Assembly (NCBI GenBank): GCA_038259155.1
Contig: JBBSPE010000031.1
Span: 1-36,613 of the forward strand
From: JAABRT01 sp038259155
Lineage (GTDB): Bacteria > Gemmatimonadota > Gemmatimonadetes > Gemmatimonadales > Gemmatimonadaceae
Length of the DNA stretch: 36,613 bases
Reading direction: 5' to 3'
The notes under the pieces are model-generated. The model did no database searches, was not told the origin of the DNA, and saw only the letters and a list, made by a program, of their open reading frames with translations. Positions 30,118-36,613 of the stretch are shown here, piece after piece; position 1 is the first letter of the stretch, and every line of letters begins with the position of its first letter. The translations under genes and the position numbers were made by a program.

Positions 30118-32336
30118 GCGCCGCCAAGCGCCGCGCGCTCGCCGGTTTCTGGCGCCGGCCCTGGTTTGGCTGGCTCTGCATTGCCGGTGTCTTCGGCGGT
30201 GTCATGGGCGCTGCCGGTCTGGCCACCGCCTGGACATTGGTGTGCCGAGACAACGCGTGTCCTTCGGTCGCGTCGCTCGACAGCTACACGCCCAACCAGA
30301 CGTCCAAGCTGTACGCCGTGGACGGCCGCTTCATCGCCGAGTTGGGGCTGGAGCGCCGCACCATCATGGCGCTCGACGAAATTCCGCAGCACGTCAAGGA
30401 CGCGTTCATCACCACCGAAGACAAGCGGTTCTTCAATCACAACGGCATCGACTACTACCGCTTCTTCGGCGCGCTGGCCAGGAACATCGTTGCCGGTGGC
30501 TGGGCCGAAGGTTTCAGCACGATCACCATGCAGTTGGCGCGCAACATCTTCCCGGAAACGCTCACGCGCGAGAAGACCCTGCTGCGCAAGCTCAAGGAAG
30601 CGCATGTGGCGGTGGACATCGAGCGCGCCTACAGCAAGAACCGCATTCTCGAGCTGTATCTCAACCAGATCTATCTTGGGTCGGGTGCCTACGGTGTGGA
30701 GACGGCGGCGCAGCGGTACTTCGGCAAGTCCGTGCGCGACGTGAGCGTGGCCGAAGCCGCCATGCTGGCGGCGCTGCCCAAGGCGCCCGAGCGCTACAAC
30801 CCGCGCCGGTTCGCCGATCGCGCCATTCAGCGGCGCAACACGGTCATCGAGCTGATGCGTCGCGCGGAGGTGGTGTCGAGTGCCGACGCCAGCCTCGCGA
30901 AGGCCTTCCCGCTCCAGCTCGCGCAAAAAACCGAAGCGGGCGAGACCGCGCCCTACTTCGTGGAGTGGGTGCGCCAGCAGCTCGATGCACAGTTCGGGCA
31001 GAAGCTGTACGAGCAGGGGCTCAAGGTCTACACCACGCTCGATCTCGACATGCAGGTGGCAGCGGAGCGCGCACTTGAGGAGCAGCTCGGTGCGATTGAG
31101 TCGGGAAAGTACGGGCCGTTCTCGCACCTCACCTACGAGCAGTATCAGGCGCGCAACGCCGAAGGAGCGGGTTTGGGTGGCACGGGCGAGTCGCCGTACC
31201 TGCAGGGGGCGTTCGTCGCCGTTGACCCGCGTGCGGGTGCCGTACGCGCGCTCGTGGGTGGGCGCGATTTCGCCGACAGCAAGTTCAACCGTGCGGTGCA
31301 GGCCACGCGCCAGCCGGGCTCCACCTTCAAACCCATTGTGTATTCCACCGCCATCAGGGCCGGCCTCAGCCCGGGCTACGTGGTGGACGATGCGCCACTC
31401 AGCATGCAGCAGGTTAGCGGCGAGCTGTGGGAGCCCAAGAACTTCGACCTCAAGTACGAGGGCCCGATTCCCATGCGGAAGGCCCTCTACATGTCGCGCA
31501 ACGTACCGGCCATTCGCATCGGCCTTGAGCTCGGTCCGGACCAGGTCATCGCCATGGCGCGACGTTTCGGGCTCACCACCCCTATCCCTCCGTATCCTTC
31601 GCTGTTCATTGGCGCGGCGGAGGTGTACCCCATTGAACTCATTGCCTCGTATTCGATCTTCGCCAATCTCGGCCTGCGCACCACGCCGTACGCCATCCTG
31701 CGAGTGGAGACGGCCGACGGTGAAGTCCTGTGGCAGCCGCGGCCCGAGCGAGAAGCCGTGCTCACGCCAGAGGAAGCCTGGCTCATGGTGAGCATGATGA
31801 AGGACGTGATCGGACGCGGGAGTGCGTACGGCGCCACCACGGGGGCGGGCTTCACGATTCCGGCGGGCGGCAAGACCGGTACCACGAACGACGGCGCCGA
31901 TGTCTGGTTCATTGGCTACACAGCCGATCTGGTGGCCGGCGTGTGGATGGGCTTTGATCGCCCAAAGAAGATCAAGTCCAACGCACAGGGTGGCGCGCTC
32001 GCGGCGCCCGCATGGACGGCTTTCATGAAGGACGTGTACAAGCGCAAGCCCGCGCCGCCCGACTGGCCGCGCCCCGACGGGATCATCACCCGCCAGATTG
32101 ACGCGCGCACCGGCCTGCTCGCCAACTTCTCGTGTCTGGGCAACGTGACTTCGGAGTTCTTCGTCTACGGCAACGAGCCGCGGCTCACGTGTGCCGACTA
32201 CGCGTTCCAGGTGCCGCGCGTGCAGGGTGACTCCGTGGTGGGCAGCGGCGTGCCGCGTGCCTACCGGGACACCGCCAACCCGTTCCGCATTCCCCCTCCG
32301 CCCCCGTCACCGCCGGCACAGACGCCTCCGTGGTAA
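30114..32336 (+). CDS. Penicillin-binding protein 1A (bifunctional transglycosylase/transpeptidase)
   Basis: Class A PBP that polymerises and cross-links peptidoglycan. A cytoplasmic basic tail and one transmembrane helix (about residues 18-41) are followed by a GT51 transglycosylase domain (about 65-245) with catalytic Glu102 in TTEDKRFFNHNGID, FSTITMQLARN and RKLKEAHVA. The transpeptidase domain (about 330-660) carries Ser403-Lys406 (STFK), Ser461-Asn463 (SRN) and Lys587 (KTGTT). The C-terminus is Pro-rich and carries PPPPPSPPA. I chose GTG 30114 (740 residues) because a TTG start at 30045 would lie only 28 bases from tyrS and leave no room for a promoter. The next gene overlaps its stop by seven bases. 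Confidence 0.95.
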   Translation: MSAAKRRALAGFWRRPWFGWLCIAGVFGGVMGAAGLATAWTLVCRDNACPSVASLDSYTPNQTSKLYAVDGRFIAELGLERRTIMALDEIPQHVKDAFITTEDKRFFNHNGIDYYRFFGALARNIVAGGWAEGFSTITMQLARNIFPETLTREKTLLRKLKEAHVAVDIERAYSKNRILELYLNQIYLGSGAYGVETAAQRYFGKSVRDVSVAEAAMLAALPKAPERYNPRRFADRAIQRRNTVIELMRRAEVVSSADASLAKAFPLQLAQKTEAGETAPYFVEWVRQQLDAQFGQKLYEQGLKVYTTLDLDMQVAAERALEEQLGAIESGKYGPFSHLTYEQYQARNAEGAGLGGTGESPYLQGAFVAVDPRAGAVRALVGGRDFADSKFNRAVQATRQPGSTFKPIVYSTAIRAGLSPGYVVDDAPLSMQQVSGELWEPKNFDLKYEGPIPMRKALYMSRNVPAIRIGLELGPDQVIAMARRFGLTTPIPPYPSLFIGAAEVYPIELIASYSIFANLGLRTTPYAILRVETADGEVLWQPRPEREAVLTPEEAWLMVSMMKDVIGRGSAYGATTGAGFTIPAGGKTGTTNDGADVWFIGYTADLVAGVWMGFDRPKKIKSNAQGGALAAPAWTAFMKDVYKRKPAPPDWPRPDGIITRQIDARTGLLANFSCLGNVTSEFFVYGNEPRLTCADYAFQVPRVQGDSVVGSGVPRAYRDTANPFRIPPPPPSPPAQTPPW

Positions 32337-33727
32337 CGGCCACCGAGCGCGACACACGCGTTGCGTGGCACGCGCGCTGGGTGCTGCCCATCTCCTCCGC
32401 ACCGATACGCGCGGGCGCGGTGGTGGTGGACGGAGCAAAGATCGTCTTTGTGGGTCCGTCGGCTGAGGCTGAAGCGGGACGGCACGAACAGCTGGGCGAC
32501 GCAATCCTGCTGCCCGGACTGGTGAATGCGCACACGCACCTCGAGCTCACCGGATTGCGCGGCTTTCTCGAAGGGCTGCCGTTTGGGGAGTGGTTGCGCG
32601 TACTCACCGCGGTGCGCCGAGACGTCCTCAACATCAACGACCTCCAGGATGCGGCGCGGTACGGCGTCTCGGAAGCGCTGCGCGCCGGCATCACCACGCT
32701 CGCCGATTGCTCGGCCAGCGGTGCACCATTGCCCGCCATGCGCGACGCCGGCGTCCGCGGTTGCCTGTACCTCGAGACCTTCGGCCCCGACGCAGCGCAG
32801 CTGGACGCCTCCATGCACGCGCTCCGTGCCGGCGTGGCACGTCTGCAGGCGCACGCGAGTGCGCTCGTAACCGTGGGCGTGTCGCCGCACGCCCCGTACA
32901 CGGTGTCCGAGCCGCTGTTTCGCGCCGTCGCCACGTACGCGCGCAGCGAGAGGCTGCCGGTGGCCACGCATGTGGCGGAGAGCGCAGCGGAAGTGGCGTT
33001 CGTGCGCGAGGGTCGCGGTGCCTTCGCCGAGCGGCTGCAGGCGCGCGGCATTGCGGTGCGCGCCACGGATGCGTCACCTGTCGCGCTGTTGCAGCGCACC
33101 GGCCTGCTCGATGCCCAGCCACTGTGCATTCACGCAATCCACGTCGATGACGCCGATCTCGCGCGCATTGTGGAGCACGGTGCGTCCGTGGTGCATTGTC
33201 CCATCAGCAACGCGAAGCTGGGGCAGGGTGTCGCGCCGCTTCGTGCCATGCGAGCGGCCGGCGTCGCCGTGGGCCTGGGCACGGACTCCGTGGCGAGCAA
33301 CGATCGAATGGACCTGATCGGCGAGGCGCGGCAAGCCGTGTTGCTGCAATCATTGGCCAGCGCGACACCCGACGCGCTCTCGGCGACAGACGCGCTCGAT
33401 CTGGCCACGCGCGGTGGTGCTCGCGCGCTCGGGCTGTCCACGGTGGGAGTGCTCGCGCCCGGACACGACGCCGACCTGTGCGCGTTTTCGTGTGACGCCT
33501 TCGAGGCCCGGCCGATCTACGATCCTGCCGTGCTGCTGGTCCACGTGCTTGGCAGCGGCCAAGCCGCACGCCTCACGATGGTGGCGGGACGGGTGCTGGT
33601 GCGCGACGGCCGGGAACTCGGTGAGGATGTGCAGGTGCGCGAACGCGTGGTGCAGGCCGCGGAGCGGGTGCAACGCTGGCATGCTGCCGAGGTGGCCGGG
33701 CGGGCTGGGGTCGTCACACCCTTGTGA
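32330..33727 (+). CDS. Amidohydrolase (aminofutalosine/SAH/MTA deaminase-like)
   Basis: A metal-dependent deaminase of the cytosine deaminase/TrzN-ATZ group with 465 residues and a GTG start that overlaps the PBP1A stop. Metal ligands are visible: His68 and His70 in NAHTHLELTG, His214 in ATHVAES, His268/His271 in IHAIHVDD, and Asp319 in GLGTDSVASNDRMDLIGEAR. The overall pattern fits S-adenosylhomocysteine/methylthioadenosine deaminases, and also the aminodeoxyfutalosine deaminases of the alternative menaquinone pathway; the NAHTHLE form at the first His pair makes the latter a reasonable guess. No mqn genes are visible in this window, so I give no symbol. Confidence 0.85.
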   Translation: MVTATERDTRVAWHARWVLPISSAPIRAGAVVVDGAKIVFVGPSAEAEAGRHEQLGDAILLPGLVNAHTHLELTGLRGFLEGLPFGEWLRVLTAVRRDVLNINDLQDAARYGVSEALRAGITTLADCSASGAPLPAMRDAGVRGCLYLETFGPDAAQLDASMHALRAGVARLQAHASALVTVGVSPHAPYTVSEPLFRAVATYARSERLPVATHVAESAAEVAFVREGRGAFAERLQARGIAVRATDASPVALLQRTGLLDAQPLCIHAIHVDDADLARIVEHGASVVHCPISNAKLGQGVAPLRAMRAAGVAVGLGTDSVASNDRMDLIGEARQAVLLQSLASATPDALSATDALDLATRGGARALGLSTVGVLAPGHDADLCAFSCDAFEARPIYDPAVLLVHVLGSGQAARLTMVAGRVLVRDGRELGEDVQVRERVVQAAERVQRWHAAEVAGRAGVVTPL

Positions 33728-33831
33728 CAAGCGGGAGCCAACCGTAGCGGGCCGCGCGTACGGCGTTGTAGCTTACGGCGATACGTTGCACGGGTTGCGA
33801 TTCCATTGCGTACCTGACACGGAGGGCATGC

Positions 33832-34407
33832 GTGATCGCCGGGTGTCTCGCTCTGAATGCGTCGTACGAGCCGTTGACCATGGTGCCGCTGCGCCGTGCG
33901 CTGCGGCTGGTGATCGACGGCAAAGCCGAAATCGTCGAAGCGGAGCGTGGTCGCCCCGTCCGCTCCGAGCGTCTGGCCATGCCTCGCCCGGCGGTCATCC
34001 GCCTCACCAAGTTCATTCACGTACCGCGGCGCTTTCGCCGCCAGGTCACGAACACCTTCCTGTTCGCCCGCGATCACTACCAGTGCCAGTACTGCGGGCG
34101 CGAAGGCAGTGAGCTCAAGCCGCGCGAATCGCTCACGCGCGACCACGTGATTCCCATGTCGCGCGGCGGCCTGAACGAGTGGACCAACGTGGTCACTGCG
34201 TGCAGCAGCTGCAACACGCGCAAGGCCAGCCGCTTGCCCCATGAAATCGGCATGCAACCGCTCATCGCACCGGCCGAACCACACTTCGTCCATCTGAGTT
34301 GGGCCGTACGACGCCTCACGCCCACGCAGGCCCGGTACATCAAGGTGTTCTACGGCGAGGAGACACTGCGCCGCGTGAAGGCCATGGACGCGCAACCCAC
34401 GGTCTGA
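33832..34407 (+). CDS. HNH endonuclease family protein
   Basis: A protein of 191 residues with an HNH/McrA-type nuclease domain. It opens with LALNASYEPLTMVPLRRALRL (read here as ALNASYEPL and RRALRLV), a start shared by a widespread family in free-living bacteria. The zinc pair Cys85-Cys88 (CQYCG), Asp104-His105 (TRDHVIPMSRGG), Asn near WTNVVTACSSCN and Cys124/Cys127 form the betabeta-alpha-metal fold. The GTG at 33832 is favoured by GGAGGG ending about five bases upstream; an ATG at 33828 is out of frame. No toxin-antitoxin, phage or restriction genes lie nearby, and members of this family are usually chromosomal and of unknown role. Confidence 0.87.
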   Translation: MIAGCLALNASYEPLTMVPLRRALRLVIDGKAEIVEAERGRPVRSERLAMPRPAVIRLTKFIHVPRRFRRQVTNTFLFARDHYQCQYCGREGSELKPRESLTRDHVIPMSRGGLNEWTNVVTACSSCNTRKASRLPHEIGMQPLIAPAEPHFVHLSWAVRRLTPTQARYIKVFYGEETLRRVKAMDAQPTV

Positions 34408-34414
34408 TAGGCGG

Positions 34415-35125
34415 TCAGCGCCCGCCCGGCAGTTCGAACCGTGGCGAGCGCGCTTCGAGTCGTCGGACTTCGCCGCCCATCACACGTGACACAAGCGTGC
34501 GCAGACCGCGGCTGAGCGCCGTACCTGGATTCTTGCGGCCCTGCACGGCGGGCGCGAGCTCGCCACGCAACCAGCGCGACACCTCGTCGAGATCGCGCAG
34601 GTCGAGCGTTTCAATGTCCGCCTGGACGTTGTAGTAGTAGCGTTGCCCCAGCTCAGGCCGGCGCAACGGCGGCGCGTACGACAGCGACAGCGCGGCCTTG
34701 GCGTCTTCCAGTCGCCGATACGTGCCGAGTGGAGCAATGTCGCCATCGGGCTCTACGCGTGCGACGTCGAAGGTCTGGTCGAACTGATCGAAGTGCACAA
34801 TCAGGTCCCACTCCGTGCCGGCCACCACGTCGTTGAAGATACGACCGGTCTTCCACAGCTCGGCGCGCAGGTGCACGCGCACGTCGAAGCCGTTCCGGAG
34901 CAGCTCCTCGAAGCGACCACCGTTGATCGCGTTTCGCAGGCGCACGGTGGCCGGAGACGAGGACGTGGGCAGCTGGATCTCGATGCGCGAGCCGTCCTCT
35001 GCCTGCGCGGAGAGCGCGGGAGCCAGCAGCGGATCAGCAACGAGTAGCGCGGTGCCACACAACAGTGACGCACATAGCGCGGCCTGACGGACAGCGCGGC
35101 CCAGGACTAGAGGTCGGGAGTGCAC
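34415..35125 (-). CDS. DUF4390 exported protein
   Basis: A 236-residue protein with a signal peptide (hydrophobic segment about residues 16-34, then PALSAQAE). The mature part fits the DUF4390 family: RLRNAINGGRFEELLRNGFDVRVHLRAELW (seen in parts), WDLIVHFDQFDQTFDVARV, YYYNVQADIETLDLRDLDEVSRWLRGEL (in parts) and a C-terminal LSRGLRTLVSRVMGGE. Its function is unknown. It lies eight bases downstream of the Omp85-like gene, so the two are probably co-transcribed and may share an envelope role. Its stop is seven bases from the convergent HNH gene. Confidence 0.8.
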   Translation of the reverse strand: MHSRPLVLGRAVRQAALCASLLCGTALLVADPLLAPALSAQAEDGSRIEIQLPTSSSPATVRLRNAINGGRFEELLRNGFDVRVHLRAELWKTGRIFNDVVAGTEWDLIVHFDQFDQTFDVARVEPDGDIAPLGTYRRLEDAKAALSLSYAPPLRRPELGQRYYYNVQADIETLDLRDLDEVSRWLRGELAPAVQGRKNPGTALSRGLRTLVSRVMGGEVRRLEARSPRFELPGGR

Positions 35126-35133
35126 GCCAGCCG

Positions 35134-36613
35134 TCAGAAGCGGGTGCCGAGGCGAACGAACAATCGCGGCGTCCGACTGGACCCCTGCAACGGCTGCGCC
35201 GCGTACACACCGAAGTCACCGAAGTCGACGCCCACACCAACGTCCGTGCGAAACCCATCGAACAGCGGCACCGTACCGCGCGGATAGGTGAGCCCGCCGT
35301 CGCGCGCACCCGTGCGCCATCCACGTCCGCTGTTCACGAAGGCGATCACGGTCCCGTCGGCGCGAAGCCCGTCGGCGTACCAGCGCCGGTCGTCGGTACG
35401 CCGGTCGGCGCCAAACAGCGAGATCCGGAAATCGCTCTTCCACTCGGCCTGCAGCAGGAGCATGCGATCGCATCCCGCCGGTCGGCCGGCGGCTGCGAAC
35501 TCCACTTCGGGCGACGTGTTGCACATGCCCACGTCGGGCGCGGATGCCAAGCCGCGAAACGCGTAGCCTGGCAGCGCACCCACGCCACTCACCGAGAACT
35601 GGCGCTGCGGCGGCAGCGCGTCCCCGTCCAGCAAGCCTCCCGCGACGAGGCGCACATTCACCGATGTGTGCGGCGCGATGCGGTTGTAGCGCCGCACGTC
35701 CAGAAACAGGCGACCATATGAAAGTTCGGGCGCCGTGAGCGCCAGCGACGTCGAGTCCAGCGGCCCGTTGATCTCGAGGCGCCCCCGCTCGTAGTTGCCC
35801 TGCAGGAACCAGCCGTCGCGCGGTCGCTCGGTATCATTCCGCGTGTCCAGCACCGCGTCCAGGCCAATGAGCGTGGCGGTCCCTTCGAGCACCGCCGGAT
35901 TGGGTCGCCAGTCGCGATTGCCCTGAAAGAGCACCAACGGGTTCTGCGCCTCGCGCGACTTCCATTGTTCGCGCCCGATGTGCAGTGAGACCACGGAACG
36001 GTTGGCGCCGCCGCTCTGCACGAACAGCTGGCCGCCCTCCCGATTCCAATAGTCGCGGTAGTCGCGCCCGAAGAGCAGCGAGCTCAGGCCGGTCTCCGTG
36101 CCGCTCACCGTCCACGACTCCACCGCATCCACCTCGTCGTGGTGCTCGGCCCCAAAGGCGAGGTAGCGCGCGTCCGTTCCTTCGCGGAACTCCGCACGCA
36201 GACGGTGGCCAAAGTTCTCGCGTTCCAGCGCCAGACGGTCACCCGTTCGGAAAATGCCGAACGCCTCGAACGACGTACGGCTTTCGCCGCGCGTGAACCG
36301 GATGCGCGGCCCCGCGAGAATGGCGAGCCCCTCGACGCGATTGTACGTGTGCGCCGACGAGACCAGGACGTCGCGCAGATCGGGCGTACCGCGCAGGCGC
36401 CAGCCTGCGTAGCGCGATAAAATCGTCGCATCATCGGAGACTTCGAGCCGCCCCTCCGCCTCGCGGTAGGCGAACGTCGAGCGCCAGACCTGCATGTCGC
36501 CGGGCCCGCGGCCGCGTGGCCGGCCCACCACCACGCCTCCCACCCCGATGTGGGTCCCACGCCCGGCCGCCGGGGGGTCGAGGCGCCCGGCGCGGTTGGT
36601 TGGCAGCACGGCG
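35134..36613 (-). CDS. Omp85/BamA-like outer-membrane barrel protein (5' end cut off)
   Basis: The frame is open to the right edge of the window, so the N-terminal part is missing. What remains (at least 491 residues) is a beta-rich barrel-type sequence with alternating polarity: RLRAEFREGTDARYLAFG, DAVLDTRNDTERPRDGWFLQ (an Omp85-type strand and loop), LFLDVRRYNRIAPHTSVNV, FSVSGVGALPGYAFRG (matching the loop-6 RGF-like element), and a C-terminal VRLGTRF ending in the aromatic residue typical of outer-membrane barrels. A Cys pair occurs in a loop (VGMCNTSP and AGCDRM). It could be a BamA/TamA relative or a barrel of the surface-antigen type. It is followed by the DUF4390 gene after eight bases. 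Confidence 0.8.
   Translation of the reverse strand, partial: AVLPTNRAGRLDPPAAGRGTHIGVGGVVVGRPRGRGPGDMQVWRSTFAYREAEGRLEVSDDATILSRYAGWRLRGTPDLRDVLVSSAHTYNRVEGLAILAGPRIRFTRGESRTSFEAFGIFRTGDRLALERENFGHRLRAEFREGTDARYLAFGAEHHDEVDAVESWTVSGTETGLSSLLFGRDYRDYWNREGGQLFVQSGGANRSVVSLHIGREQWKSREAQNPLVLFQGNRDWRPNPAVLEGTATLIGLDAVLDTRNDTERPRDGWFLQGNYERGRLEINGPLDSTSLALTAPELSYGRLFLDVRRYNRIAPHTSVNVRLVAGGLLDGDALPPQRQFSVSGVGALPGYAFRGLASAPDVGMCNTSPEVEFAAAGRPAGCDRMLLLQAEWKSDFRISLFGADRRTDDRRWYADGLRADGTVIAFVNSGRGWRTGARDGGLTYPRGTVPLFDGFRTDVGVGVDFGDFGVYAAQPLQGSSRTPRLFVRLGTRF

Overview
The window is a GC-rich (roughly 65-70%), gene-dense bacterial chromosome segment with 29 recognisable or conserved protein-coding genes, two genes that look broken, and no rRNA, tRNA, CRISPR array or transposase that I can support. 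Three things point to a Gram-negative member of the FCB superphylum, most likely Gemmatimonadota: an Omp85-type outer-membrane barrel, a PEP-CTERM protein, and a PorX-like response regulator with a PglZ domain. This taxonomic call is an inference from gene content.

Region 144-8770 (minus strand) is one long run of housekeeping genes read from right to left: ruvB, queA, tgt, yajC, def, fmt, rsmB, a single-PASTA membrane protein, rpe and a TlpA/ResA-like thioredoxin. Most junctions overlap or are nearly touching (ATGA or GTGA overlaps), so it is probably one translationally coupled operon. It serves DNA repair, tRNA queuosine synthesis, protein export, formyl-Met initiation and processing, rRNA methylation and the pentose phosphate pathway.

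Region 8938-19509 is accessory in character. On the plus strand it holds a DUF3299 protein, an ABC ATPase and an FtsX-like permease (a putative metal-linked ABC module with a proline-rich repeat and a His cluster), followed by a secreted M28 peptidase. Next come two apparently decaying genes facing each other: a small lipoprotein with an in-frame TGA and a conserved hypothetical with a 1-nt frameshift. Then come a 1,199-residue ExeM/NucH-type lipoprotein nuclease and a PEP-CTERM protein. This block separates ruvB-queA-tgt-yajC from yebC-ruvC-ruvA (19537-21421), which in many bacteria form one cluster.

Region 21492-34407: a stand-alone DnaB/RecA-fold ATPase lacking the Walker A lysine is coupled to a small unknown protein (minus strand). 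Divergent from them is a plus-strand run of a PorX-like regulator, an MsbA-like ABC exporter, a glycosyltransferase-like protein and a class V aminotransferase. A 15-bp tandem repeat array sits between this run and the convergent tyrS. tyrS is divergent from a penicillin-binding protein 1A gene that appears to have a 12-codon leader ORF, followed by an overlapping amidohydrolase and an HNH endonuclease.

Region 34415-36613 (minus strand) carries a DUF4390 protein downstream of an Omp85/BamA-like barrel gene that runs off the right edge.

The strongest leads are the PorX-like regulator beside a lipid-type exporter, the K-less DnaB-like ATPase, the split ruv cluster, the two broken genes, the tandem array at the tyrS 3' end, and the leader-ORF arrangement before PBP1A.
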